A DNA stretch of 64,000 nucleotides, from NCBI GenBank assembly GCA_963921195.1, contig OY992540.1, positions 174,315,896 through 174,379,895 of the forward strand, read 5' to 3'. The DNA is from Pegoplata infirma (Eukaryota > Arthropoda > Insecta > Diptera > Anthomyiidae). Made by a program: the position numbers and the translations under genes. Position 1 is the first letter of the stretch. Each line of letters begins with the position of its first letter. This document shows positions 42,365 through 52,404 of the stretch, piece by piece. The notes under the pieces are model-generated. The model saw only the letters and a program-made list of their open reading frames with translations. It made no database searches and had not been told where the DNA came from.

Positions 42365-43355
42365 CACTGTGGCCGAAATCACTGATCTAGCCGCGTTTTA
42401 GTCAAAATTAAAAAATTAAAACTGATAAATGTTTTGCACTGTATCGATTACCTATACTTTACAGAGAAAATTACCGTTTTCACTTTTGTTTTTCTCTTAA
42501 TTTTCGTACAGCTGTAAGCTATCAAATATACATTTTCTGCAGCAAGTGTATTAAAGGAATTTGGGGCCTAATTACTCAGTGAGATTTTCTTGACACTTTT
42601 AAGTCAATTGTTTACACATTTTGAGCCAAAAAGTTTCAATTAAAAGTAAAAGGTATGTTTTAACTAAAAAATAAATGTTTGTGGCCTGTGTGTATCTCTA
42701 GTTTATTATTAGTTCATTATAGGAGTTTACATTTGTGATATTAACTATAGTTTCATGGACTGCAACTTTTGAAATTCGATCGTATTCGGTCCAATTCCTG
42801 TTTTGTTTATTATTTTGGGTTATTTTTGTTGTGACGTTTCAGTATGGCGTGCTAGTTCGCGCAAGTTGTTGGTTTTTTAGGGTCCATCTGCTGTCCAAAT
42901 AAACAGTATAAACGCGATACAGACCACAATTTTAAATCGATTTGGCTGAAATTTTAAATTTAAGTTTCTTTTATTGCAAGAACAAAACCAATTAAATTTT
43001 GACAAAATCAATCCATGTTAACCCATAGCCCCCATGTAAATGTCCCCTTCAAGTTTTACTTAAATACCCCTAACAATAGTATTCAAGATATCCTCTTGCA
43101 ATTCGACCAATAAATGTTTTTGATATTCATAAACAATCGCTCTAAATTTTAATGGAATGGGACCATTTTAATTTCTATGCCTCATACAAACCACCCTCCC
43201 AATATTCACATAAATTTCCCAAAATACATAAAAATAAATAAATATTGTTTAAAAATTAATTCTTTTTAAATTTTATAATCGCAAATAAGCATTAGTCTTT
43301 ATTATTTTACATTTCCGAATTAAGCGGCGCTAGATTGGCCATTTCGGCCACTGTG
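42365..43355. mobile_element. Transib-like non-autonomous element
   Basis: The left end CACTGTGGCCGAAAT (42365) and right end ATTTCGGCCACTGTG (43355) are inverted repeats. Read inward, the right one starts CACAGTGGCCGAAAT. A perfect 5-bp duplication CAGTG flanks them (42360-42364 and 43356-43360). Ends of the CACWRTG type with a 5-bp, GC-containing duplication indicate Transib. The interior (991 bp total) has no transposase. Confidence 0.65.
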
Positions 43356-43589
43356 CAGTGGTGAGATAAAGATGTCGGATTGACCGAAAACAATATAATT
43401 TTCACACAAAAAATTGTAAAAAATTAAATAAAAAAATAATAATAAACGGTAATATTTTTTGTAAAAAAGCACTGGTAAAGCAAATTTAGGGTTGTTATTT
43501 CCAGAACTGGATAAGTACTTTATTTTCCAAAAAAAAAAAAGTATTTTGCCAGTACTATATTTTTTGTACCGCTGGCAATTTCTGACTGA

Positions 43590-44108
43590 CAAGGAAGGTC
43601 TTTCACAGGGCACCCACCGATTGTCCTGAAATTTGAATATGGAAATGAGCTACCTGTTTTTTTAGCTGCCTAATCTCAAATTTAAAAAAGGGTTGCCACC
43701 TTATGAAAAAATAAGGGCTTTCGGGAAAATTCGTATAAAAGCCGAACTAACAGGAACTTCGCCAAACGAAAAAATACGGGTCTGTTTAATTTTGAAAGAG
43801 ATTATTAAAAATGATTTTGGCGGTCGTACGTATATACATCTCCATATAAACTACCCCAACGATTATTCATTTTTTACAATAACGAACTTAACAAAGCCGA
43901 ATTTGCTCACGACCAATACACCTTGTATTTTGAAAAAATGGGAAAAATCCTCAAAAAACGAAAAAAATCCCATTTTTCTCCCTCCCCTTTGACCCGCTAA
44001 ATGTGTGATGGGGAAGCTAAAAAAACAGGTAACTCTTATTTTGCTCCCCTCTTTCCAATGTGCAAGTTTCAGGACAATCGGTGGGTGCCCTGTGAAAGAC
44101 CTTCCTTA
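43590..44108. mobile_element. Harbinger-like MITE, CAAGGAAGGTCTTTCACAGG ends
   Basis: CAAGGAAGGTCTTTCACAGG (43590) and CCTGTGAAAGACCTTCCTTA (44108) form inverted ends with arms of more than 60 bp, including CCCACCGATTGTCCTGAAA. They are flanked by TGA on both sides. Inner blocks (GAACTAACAGGAA, AAAATACGGGTCTG) resemble the element at 45010-45596, so the two belong to one superfamily. The 99-codon frame 43693-43992 crosses the interior and has no recognisable domain. Confidence 0.6.
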
Positions 44109-44155
44109 TGAGTGATTTTAAGATTTAAAGACTTACTGTTAGACTTAAGCAAACC

Positions 44156-44331
44156 TGTAAAAACTTGTATTTTACAGTCTTTGCCACCGTTACCCTTTCA
44201 ATACCGTTACCGTTATTGATCGACCAAAAATCTTTTTCTAGTAATTTGACAAGGTTTTTTTAGTGTAAAAATACCAGGGCTGGCTACCGAAACGAATAAC
44301 GGTATTGGTAACGGTATTGGTATTACATATT
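44156..44331. repeat. GGTAACGGTATTGG motif field
   Basis: TACCGTTACCGTTATTGATC and CGAATAACGGTATTGGTAAC face each other with AGGGCTGGCTACC close by. This resembles subterminal repeats of a hAT-like element and the fields at 29640 and 40290. Termini are not resolved. Confidence 0.4.
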
Positions 44332-44332
44332 T

Positions 44333-44510
44333 ATACCCTACACCACTCTGTGGTACAGGGTATAATGACTTTGTGCTGGTGTTTGTAACTACACGAAATA
44401 TTGGTCCAAGACCAACCTTTAATCAAGTATACCGATCGACTCAGAATCACTTTTTGATTCGATTTAGCGATGTCCGTCCCTCGGTCTGTCCATGTAAACG
44501 TTGATACAAG
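44333..44510 (+). mobile_element. mini-me/Helitron-like fragment, diverged subfamily
   Basis: ATACCCTACACCACTCTGTG, an AGGGTATAATGACTTTGTGC block, TGTAACTACACGAAATATTG and the GATGTCCGTCCCTCGGTCTG stretch follow the mini-me order with a different sequence, shared with 62868-63050. The copy ends where the palindromic element at 44513 begins. Confidence 0.55.
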
Positions 44511-44625
44511 TACACTCAGAAAAAACCTAACTAAAAAATGGGAAAATTAACTAAATCCAAGAAAAATTGATATTGATTTAGCTCCATTTCCATGTATTCC
44601 TACTTTTTAGTCCATACACTCAAAG

Positions 44626-45606
44626 AATTATGTAGGTAAATTCCAGTGAATATTCACTTAAAACAAATGAAATTTTATTTAAAAACCATTCCACTGTTTT
44701 TTCATTAAAAATAAAATCATATTACAGTCAATTTTGAATGTTAATTTAATGACTAACCAAAACATTAAAAAACTAATGAATATTCACTTATTTTGTATTG
44801 AAAAACAGTAAAACTATTTAAGAAATTTTTTACTGCCGAAATTGAATGTAACAGAAAATTCATTTTTAAAACAGTAAATTATTATTTTTAAACTGCATAA
44901 AAAGTAGAAAACAAGAAATCCTTTATAAAATTAATGATTTTTCTTTTAAAATAACTTTACTGATTACATTTAAAATAACCTACAAACAGTTAATGACATA
45001 ATTTTCTTACAAGGGAAGTATCTCAACCCTTATGAACCGATTTGCCTGAAACTTAAAATATATATAAATGAGACGATTTTAAGGTTGGGGTGTCTCGGCT
45101 TTTCGGCCATATCAGTGTTTCAAAATTTCGTTGTCCCTTATGAAACCATATGGACCTCCGGGAAAATTTCGATATCTCACGAACTAACAGGAATATCCTC
45201 TAGAGCAAAAATACGTGTCGACTTAAATTTAATAAAGATTATTTCGTATTCATATGGACATCGTAGCTCTATGTCTTCATATAAATACCCCCCAAAATTT
45301 ACATATTTTCATGAAAAAAGTATTTAACGAAGCCAAACTTTTACAAGGTTATGCCACCGTTAGATAGGCATTAAAAAAACCTTTCTTCTCATATGTAAAC
45401 ATCATATAGTTTCTTAGAAAGAAATGGGTGAAAAATCCTAAAAACGATTTTTTCGCCATTTTTTGACCCATGTTTTGAACCCCTAAATCCCAGATATGGC
45501 CGATAAGCCGAGACACCCCAACCTTAGAATTGTCTCTTTTATATATATTTTACGTTTCATGCAAATCGGTTCATAAGGGTTGAGATACTTCCCTTGTTAG
45601 TGTATT
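44626..45606 (-). mobile_element. 0.4-kb MITE, copy split by a Harbinger-like MITE
   Basis: CACTCAAAGAATTATGTAGG (about 44626) through TTAATGACATAATTTTCTTA (45009) is the reverse complement of 15947-16345 with few differences. Its last bases reappear after 45597 as TTAGTG, because the element at 45010-45596 inserted there and duplicated TTA. It lies in the left arm of the 44513-51014 palindrome. Confidence 0.65.
45010..45596. mobile_element. Harbinger-like MITE, CAAGGGAAGTATCTCAACCC ends
   Basis: CAAGGGAAGTATCTCAACCC (45010) and GGGTTGAGATACTTCCCTTG (45596) are perfect inverted ends. The pairing continues through TTATGAACCGATTTGC. A TTA duplication flanks the element (45007-45009 and 45597-45599), the PIF/Harbinger target. 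The empty site is known from the split MITE around it. A truncated relative, broken by a LINE, is at 24538-26330. An 80-codon frame inside is not a recognisable gene. Confidence 0.75.
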
Positions 45607-45701
45607 TTTCTCAAAAATAAGGACTAATTTAAACTAAAAAATGCGAAAAAATTTCCCATATTTTAGTTAAAAAAACATTTCTGATGAGTTAATTTTTCCT
45701 A

Positions 45702-45776
45702 GGTTAGGTTGGTTGTAAGTGGCTGCTGACGTTTTACGTCAACACACGTAGACTCTGAGGTCCATTGTGATACCAC
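45702..45776 (-). pseudogene. LINE 3'-end scrap
   Basis: On the minus strand the piece reads GGTATCACAATGGACC... and ends ACAACCAACCTAACC, as do LOA/R1-type LINE ends. The opposite palindrome arm (50805-50815, AATTTTTAGGAAAT) lacks it. TCCTA borders both sides and may be the short target duplication. Confidence 0.6.
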
Positions 45777-47034
45777 TCCTAAAAAGTAGTTAATTTCATA
45801 TTTTTTATTGGTTTATTTATAGAATAGCATGTTCCTATAAACAGAATTCTCATTATGTACATTTTTTATAGTCAAGTAATAAATTTCATTAGTCTTTAAA
45901 GTTAAATTACAACAAAGTCTTAGTATTTGACGTTTGTTCCCAGACTATGGAAAACACGCCAAAACCAAGGCCTTTATTGCGTTATACAAGATCAAACTCT
46001 TTTTTTTATATACATACATTAAATAATAAACAAAATGTGAACTACATAAGCAAGCATGAAAGAAAAACAAATCAACAAATCAATTTCAAGTTATGAAAAA
46101 TTTACTAAACTTGTGAAAAAAACTTCCTCAAATTAAAGAAGATATGTAAATATGATGAACTAACTGGTAGTAAATAACGTCCTAAAACTGCATTTTTTGA
46201 ACTAAATTTTGTTTTGAGAAATATGTCTTAAAAATAAAGATTTTTTTTCAATTATTCAGCGAAAATTTCTTTGGTGGTAAGAATTTGTTCCATGTATTAG
46301 GGAATTCCATTTAAGAAAAATTATGGCCTATTTAACAGTACATGAACTAAAATTTATTCCTAGCAGTTAAGAAAATTTCCCAACTTTCAGTTAAATTTAA
46401 CTAAATTGTGGGAAAATTTATAAACTATTTTGAAGAAAATTTTTTCCAAAGTTTAAGTTAATTCATTTTTTTGAGTGTACGAATTATAGAGTTGTCAACT
46501 ATTCGGCATATTTTAAAAACCGGTTTTCGAATAGTTAAAAAAACCGCCGTTTTTTTAAAACCGGTTTTCGGTTTTTTTATTTGAAAACCGGTTCGAATAA
46601 CCGGTTTTTTCGGTTTTTTTAATAAAAATTGTTAAAAACATTAAATAAATAGGTTTTAATTTGTTTAAAAAAAAAAAACAATTGTACACAATTCATTCTT
46701 ATTAAATAAATCAAATTTAAAGCTTAAAACACCAAAATATACATATTTTTTATGTAAGTAAATAAAATGTTTTTAATTTATAGTAATAGAAATTATAGGG
46801 TCAGTCACTATAAAATGGAACTATGTACTTTTAATCAGTATAATAAGGACTTAAATACATTTAAAAAATACATTTAAAACATTTTTCTTGTTAGTGTTTC
46901 TTCACAACCGCGTCTTTTAACCAGAGTAAGGAATCTACAAAAGATCTGACATCACCAAAACTAATTGGAAAAATCTGTTAATACCACACTAAAGTTTAAA
47001 CGTAAAGCAAAGAGAGACAAAAAGCAATCTGCAT

Positions 47035-47910
47035 CAGTGAAGCAAGCCGATGCTAAATTTTCGGCGGCGGCTGAAGAGCAAAAATTTTCGGCGGCGTTTC
47101 GGCTGCGCGCCGCGTTTTTTTTAGAACAGCGCGGCTGATAAAAAAATTCGGCTGCGCCGCTATTGTATAGTAATGAATGGTTTAAATCAAGGCATATTAA
47201 TTAGAGTTGTCAAATATTCGTCTATTTTAAAAACCGGTTTTCGAATACTTCGAAAAACCGTCTTTTAAAAAAATCGGTTTTCGGTTTTGTAACTAAAAAC
47301 CGCTTTCGAATAATCGGTTTTCGGTTTTTTTTTTTTTAAATTATTTATTGAATAAAAAAGTTAAACAAAACTAGTAAGTCCGTCTGCATAAAACACAATT
47401 CAGTCCAAAATAAAAAGCTAGACCCCTGAAATTTGGCACAGGGGGAAAAAAGATACCCCTTGAAAAACTAAACCAACATCTGATAAACGACACCTTTTAA
47501 CATGTTTTTTTTTTTATTTTTGTAAAACAAAAGAAACATTTTTGTAATTTTACAATTTTTATTTGAATTTTACAAATTTATAAGGTTTTTTTACAAAAAA
47601 AAAAAATTGTAAATTCACGAGATTTCCTTGTAGTAAGTTTTTCTGCGCCAAAAAAGTTGTAAATTTACAATTTTATTGGTAAAAATCTTATAAAATTACG
47701 AAGAGCTCGTAATTTTGTATAGGAATTCTCATAAAAAAGGAGGTAACAAAAAATTTAGTAAAATCAAGAAACCTCCTTTAAGTTTAATCACGTCAAAAAA
47801 TTTGTAAATTTACGATTTTATTGGTGATGATATCGGCGGCGGCGCGGCTCGTGGAAAAAAATCGGCTTAGCGACTCAGCCGTCAGCCGCGCCGACCGGCT
47901 TGCTTCACTG
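47035..47910. mobile_element. hAT-like element, CAGTGAAGCAAGCCG ends, GC-rich subtermini
   Basis: CAGTGAAGCAAGCCG (47035) and CGGCTTGCTTCACTG (47910) are inverted ends with a perfect 8-bp duplication ATCTGCAT (47027-47034 and 47911-47918) fitting nTnnnnAn. The first and last 120 bp are unusually G+C-rich, full of GGCGGCGGC and GCCGCGCC, in sharp contrast to the AT-rich surroundings. From about 47202 the middle is a truncated copy of the TAGAGTTGTCAA family. No transposase is seen. Confidence 0.8.
47202..47830 (+). mobile_element. Truncated TAGAGTTGTCAA-family copy inside a hAT-like element
   Basis: TAGAGTTGTCAAATATTCG through the AAAAACCGGTTTTCGAATAC region, the AGTCCGTCTG..TAAAACACAATTCAGTCC block and the TTTACGATTTTATTGGT stretch match 55580-56040. 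The right terminus is missing. Confidence 0.6.
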
Positions 47911-48867
47911 ATCTGCATTCTTACTGTATAACTGGTATCTTTCATTTCGCTCAGATTTCGATTTGTGATAAAATTTCTTAAACAATACCATATGATTTTT
48001 GTTTACTACTTTTTCAAACGCCATTTGTTACCCTACTCTATAACTCTGCTTTTAACCTTCTTATTTATTACTGAATTAAGAAACAAAATTTCATATACAG
48101 AGTTGTATTTTACAAAATTTGTAACAAATGATGACAAAAAAATTAAGTATTATATATTCGAAAATGTCGAATAATTTGACACAAAAAAACCGGTTTTTCG
48201 AATAACTAGAAAACAACCGGTTTTAAAAAACCGGCTTGGAAAAACCGTGAAAAAGCGAAAAAACCGGTTTTTCGGATAATTCGGAAACCGGTTTTGACAA
48301 CTCTAACGAATTAATTCATCATATTTGTCTTCTTTAATTTGAGGAAGTTTTTCTACAAGTTTAGTAAATTTTTCATAACTTGAAATAGATTTATTTTTTT
48401 GTTTCATGCTTGCTTATGTAGTTCACATTTTGTTTATTATTTAATGTATAAAAAAGGGTTTGATCTTGTATAACAAGTTATAAGTTTACATTTTTTCTAC
48501 ACATGTATGTGTTAGAGAGAAAATAATATTTTAATCAAAATAAAGGGCTTTGTTTTTGACGTGTTTTCCATAGTCTGGGAATAAACGTCAAAGGCTAAGA
48601 CTTTGTTGTAATTTAACTTTAAAGACTAACGGAATTTATTACTTGTCTATAAAAAAATAACGTTTTTTTATATTAAATGTTGTTTTTTTATTTTTAGTAC
48701 CAAAAGGTACATAAAAATAAAATGTATTTATTCGGCCTTTATATATGTATATATATTCGATTAGAGTTTTATTCTAGTTCGAGGCCCAAAAATATTTCTA
48801 TTTATGATATTGTCATAATAGAGTATTTTTAATTTATTGCTTTAAAAAAGTTACTATCTCATAGTAT

Positions 48868-48914
48868 GTCTGTACTGATCAGTTTCATCCCCACTAAAGG
48901 AATCTTCAGCAGAC
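48868..48914 (-). ncRNA. Hammerhead ribozyme motif, inverted unit
   Basis: Exact reverse complement of the 47-base motif described at 49561-49607, including core, stems and loops. Confidence 0.7.
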
Positions 48915-49560
48915 TTTAGAGAATCATCGTTGGTCAATCAAACATCAAACCAGACATAATATTTGATATATTTCCCAAGTTATATGAGAAGTACTATTAT
49001 GAAGGTCCGAAATCTGTTTTCCAACAAAAATAACTCTTTTAAAGCAAAAATTGTATATATTAAATCACCGTCGGTAACTATTAATATATGTGTTGCTGTT
49101 ATTTTACAATAACAACAGTGCCTAACCAAACAATAGTGTTGGTAGGATAAGTCGTACTAAACTTTGTGTTAAATGTTGTTTTTTTATTTTTAGTACTAGA
49201 ACTAGAATAAAACTCTAATCGAATATATATACATATATAAAGGCCGAATAAATACATTTTATTTTTATGTACCTTTTGGTACTAAAAATAAAAAAACAAC
49301 ATTTAACACAAAGTTTAGTACGACTTATCCTACCAACACTATTGTTTGGTTAGGCACTGTTGTTATTGTAAAATAACAGCAACACATATATTAATAGTTA
49401 CCGACGGTGATTTAATATATACAATTTTTGCTTTAAAAGAGTTATTTTTGTTGGAAAACAGATTTCGGACCTTCATAATAGTACTTCTCATATAACTTGG
49501 GAAATATATCAAATATTATGTCTGGTTTGATGTTTGATTGACCAACGATGATTCTCTAAA

Positions 49561-49607
49561 GTCTGCTGAAGATTCCTTTAGTGGGGATGAAACTGATCAG
49601 TACAGAC
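49561..49607 (+). ncRNA. Hammerhead ribozyme motif, tandem unit 1
   Basis: Stem I GTCTG (49561-49565) pairs perfectly with CAGAC (49603-49607). The core CTGAAGA (49566-49572, consensus CTGANGA) comes next. Stem II TCC/GGA (inside 49573-49588) with an extra T-G pair possible, then GAAA (49589-49592). Stem III ACT/AGT has the four-base loop GATC (49592-49601). The cleavage triplet GTA ends at 49602. Pair 10.1-11.1 is T-T, the one departure from consensus. Farther out, TCTC and GAGA could extend stem I beyond an internal loop. Tandem cleavage would yield 496-nt monomers. It is type I, as in metazoan satellites and Penelope-like elements. Self-cleavage is untested. Confidence 0.75.
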
Positions 49608-50056
49608 ATACTATGAGATAGTAACTTTTTTAAAGCAATAAATTAAAAATACTCTATTATGACAATATCATAAATAGAAATATTTTTGGGCCTCGAACTA
49701 GAATAAAACTCTAATCGAATATATATACATATATAAAGGCCGAATAAATACATTTTATTTTTATGTACCTTTTGGTACTAAAAATAAAAAAACAACATTT
49801 AACACAAAGTTTAGTACGACTTATCCTACCAACACTATTGTTTGGTTAGGCACTGTTGTTATTGTAAAATAACAGCAACACATATATTAATAGTTACCGA
49901 CGGTGATTTAATATATACAATTTTTGCTTTAAAAGAGTTATTTTTGTTGGAAAACAGATTTCGGACCTTCATAATAGTACTTCTCATATAACTTGGGAAA
50001 TATATCAAATATTATGTCTGGTTTGATGTTTGATTGACCAACGATGATTCTCTAAA

Positions 50057-50103
50057 GTCTGCTGAAGATTCCTTTAGTGGGGATGAAACTGATCAGTACA
50101 GAC
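50057..50103 (+). ncRNA. Hammerhead ribozyme motif, tandem unit 2
   Basis: Same 47-base sequence as unit 1, 496 bases downstream. Confidence 0.75.
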
Positions 50104-50552
50104 ATACTATGAGATAGTAACTTTTTTAAAGCAATAAATTAAAAATACTCTATTATGACAATATCATAAATAGAAATATTTTTGGGCCTCGAACTAGAAT
50201 AAAACTCTAATCGAATATATATACATATATAAAGGCCGAATAAATACATTTTATTTTTATGTACCTTTTGGTACTAAAAATAAAAAAACAACATTTAACA
50301 CAAAGTTTAGTACGACTTATCCTACCAACACTATTGTTTGGTTAGGCACTGTTGTTATTGTAAAATAACAGCAACACATATATTAATAGTTACCGACGGT
50401 GATTTAATATATACAATTTTTGCTTTAAAAGAGTTATTTTTGTTGGAAAACAGATTTCGGACCTTCATAATAGTACTTCTCATATAACTTGGGAAATATA
50501 TCAAATATTATGTCTGGTTTGATGTTTGATTGACCAACGATGATTCTCTAAA

Positions 50553-50599
50553 GTCTGCTGAAGATTCCTTTAGTGGGGATGAAACTGATCAGTACAGAC
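50553..50599 (+). ncRNA. Hammerhead ribozyme motif, tandem unit 3
   Basis: Same 47-base sequence again, exactly 496 bases after unit 2. Confidence 0.75.
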
Positions 50600-51016
50600 A
50601 TACTATGAGATAGTAACTTTTTTAAAGCAATAAATTAAAAATACTCTATTATGACAATATCATAAATAGAAATATTTTTGGGCCTCGAACTAGAATAAAA
50701 CTCTAATCGTTTTTTTATATTTATAATAAAAAATGTACATAATGAGAATTATGTGTGTATTCACATGATATTCTATAAATAAACCAATAAAAAATATGAA
50801 ATTACCTAATTTTTAGGAAATATGTCCTCATCAAAAATGTTTTTTTAAACTAAAAAATGGGAATTTTTTTCCATTTTCTAGTTCAAATTGGTCCTTATTT
50901 TTAAGAAAAATATGGACTAAATAGTAGGAATACGTGGCAATGGAGCTAAATAATTATCAATTTTCCTTGGATTCAGTTAATTTTCCTATTTTTTAGTTAG
51001 TTTTTTTCTGAGTGTG

Positions 51017-51917
51017 CCATGTTTTCGCATGTGCTGACGACGTCGCGATAGTGGTAAAGGGAAATCATCTGTCAAAATTGAGGGACATTCTTCAGGGTTT
51101 TCTGAAAGATCTGTCTAAATGGGCTGTGGTCTGGGAGTTAATCCAAGTAAAACAGAGCTTCTTGTGTTTACAAGGAAAAATAAGCTTCCTGTTTTTGATT
51201 CTATTTCTCTGGACGGCACTGAAATCGCCTTATCAGATATAGCCAAGTATCTCGGGGTATTTCTAAATACTTAGGAAGTTGAACTTCAGGCGTTATATTG
51301 AGGAACGGATGAGAAAATCATTGATTGCCTAATATTCCTGTAAAAGGGCCGTTAGAAAACTATAGGGTTCTAGCCCTAAAGTCGTTCATTGGATTTATAC
51401 TGTATGGAATCATTGCCTGGTGGCCAAAAGGTAACTGTGTCTTTATTACGAAGGTACAGAGAATGGCGTCGGAGTTTGGAGTCTATTCGGAAGAGCTTGG
51501 ATTGAGCCTGGTTCAAAGATTGCCAGATCATTGCAGTGTTTACCAGGCAGAAATGCTGGCAATAAAGAAAGACGCTGACTGGTTGAGTTGCAACGTCTTG
51601 TCTACAACCGTAGTCAACATCTATTCTGACAGTCAAGCAGCGGTCAAGTCCCTGAAGTCTATGTTTCTGAAAACAAAATCTGCCCTTAACTGCCGCACGT
51701 CTTTAAATAAGATGGCCAAGCAGTTTGACATACGAATGATATGAGTCCCAGGGCACAGAGGAATTTCAGGGGATTGCAAAGCCGATGAGCTTGAAAGACT
51801 GGTAACTACCATTAATTTTAACATGGATGGATCAAGGCTGCACGGACAAGTGGGCTATGGACAAGTGGGCTATTCGGAAGAGCTTGAATTGAGCCTGGCT
51901 CGAAGATTGACAGATTA
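51017..51917 (+). pseudogene. LINE fragment: RT and RNase H of a second family
   Basis: The translation gives FACADDVAIVVKGNHLSKLR (YADD box with Cys for Tyr), then after a frame change NPSKTELLVFTRK-like and YLGVFLNT-like blocks. RNase H blocks FGVYSEELGLSL, CSVYQAEMLAIK, NIYSDSQAAVKSL and VPGHRGISGDCKADELE follow. A TGA precedes VPGH and several frame changes occur, so it is dead. The RNase H start is partly repeated near 51860 (AAGAGCTTGAATTGAGCCTG). The family differs clearly from the LOA-like LINE here. It is cut at 51917 by the fold-back 51918-54903 and continues at 54904. Confidence 0.8.
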
Positions 51918-52404
51918 CACTGTGCAACAAGAAAAATGAGCCTCAATGGCTTCAACGCCATATGAAAGTAGACCATCAAATGGACAAAATCACCAAAGGG
52001 TTTTGCAAGTCAGTTCGGATTTCTTTTTTATAGCCCACTGAAGTTTTTATTTTTTTATCAAAGGCGTTTGGAAAACGTCAAAAATACTATAATAAGAACA
52101 CATCTGAGCTCCAAAATATGATTTGATGTCTACAGTGAAGTTTTATGGCGGTTCTTTTCTTAGAACATTTTAACCCTCTAACTGCCATTTTAAGGGGTCA
52201 TTTTAGTCCTTTTTCAAAAACTAAACACAGAAGTCTAATAATACGTCCATTTAGAGGGTTAATATGTTCTACAAATATTTTCCTCATAAAATTTCACTAG
52301 GGGTTGTCAAATGTTGAAAGTTTGTGCGACATGGGCAAAGTGCTTAAAAAGGATCAAGTATAAATAATCCATGTTTGTTATTTTTTTTTACCAAAGCAGT
52401 GTTA

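Larger units (their letters stand above)
46487..48305. mobile_element. TSD-flanked inverted-repeat element (hAT/P-like), TAGAGTTGTCAA ends
   Basis: TAGAGTTGTCAACTATTCG (46487) and GGTTTTGACAACTCTA (48305) are inverted ends flanked by a perfect 8-bp duplication ACGAATTA (46479-46486 and 48306-48313). The subterminal regions are packed with AACCGGTTTTCG / CGAAAACCGGTT motifs. A sister copy is at 55580-56523. An 8-bp duplication allows hAT or P-type; the hAT target pattern is not matched well here. A hAT-like element (47035-47910) is nested within. The 69-codon frame at 47965-48174 is not recognised. Confidence 0.75.
48675..50707 (+). repeat. 496-bp ribozyme-bearing units: one inverted plus three tandem (putative retrozyme)
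   Basis: A 496-bp unit occurs three times head to tail on the plus strand. CTAGAATAAAACTCTAATCG starts at 49202, 49698, 50194 and, partially, 50690. It occurs once inverted at 48675-49198 (1.05 units). I saw no differences among the direct copies. The whole block is flanked by CGTTTTTTTATATT (48661-48674 and 50708-50721), a 14-bp duplication (12 bp if the CG is shared by chance). It lies in one arm of a palindrome whose other arm lacks it. Each unit has a hammerhead motif, a TATATAAAGG box and no open frame of note. Tandem and inverted units with a 12-14-bp duplication resemble Penelope-type insertions and animal retrozymes. Confidence 0.8.
44513..51014. mobile_element. 6.5-kb palindromic TA-type element with nested insertions
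   Basis: CACTCAGAAAAAACCTAACT (44513) and AGTTAGTTTTTTTCTGAGTG (51014) are inverted ends. TA precedes the left one and TG follows the right. The left arm (44513 to about 46478) is complementary to the right arm (about 48314 to 51014) once insertions are removed. Examples are GGAGCTAAAT with GATTTAGCTCC, and AAGCAAGCATGAAA with TTTCATGCTTGC. Insertions recognised: a 0.4-kb MITE (44626), a Harbinger-like MITE (45010), a LINE scrap (45702), a TSD-flanked inverted-repeat element (46487) with another inside (47035), and the 496-bp ribozyme array (48675). Confidence 0.65.
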
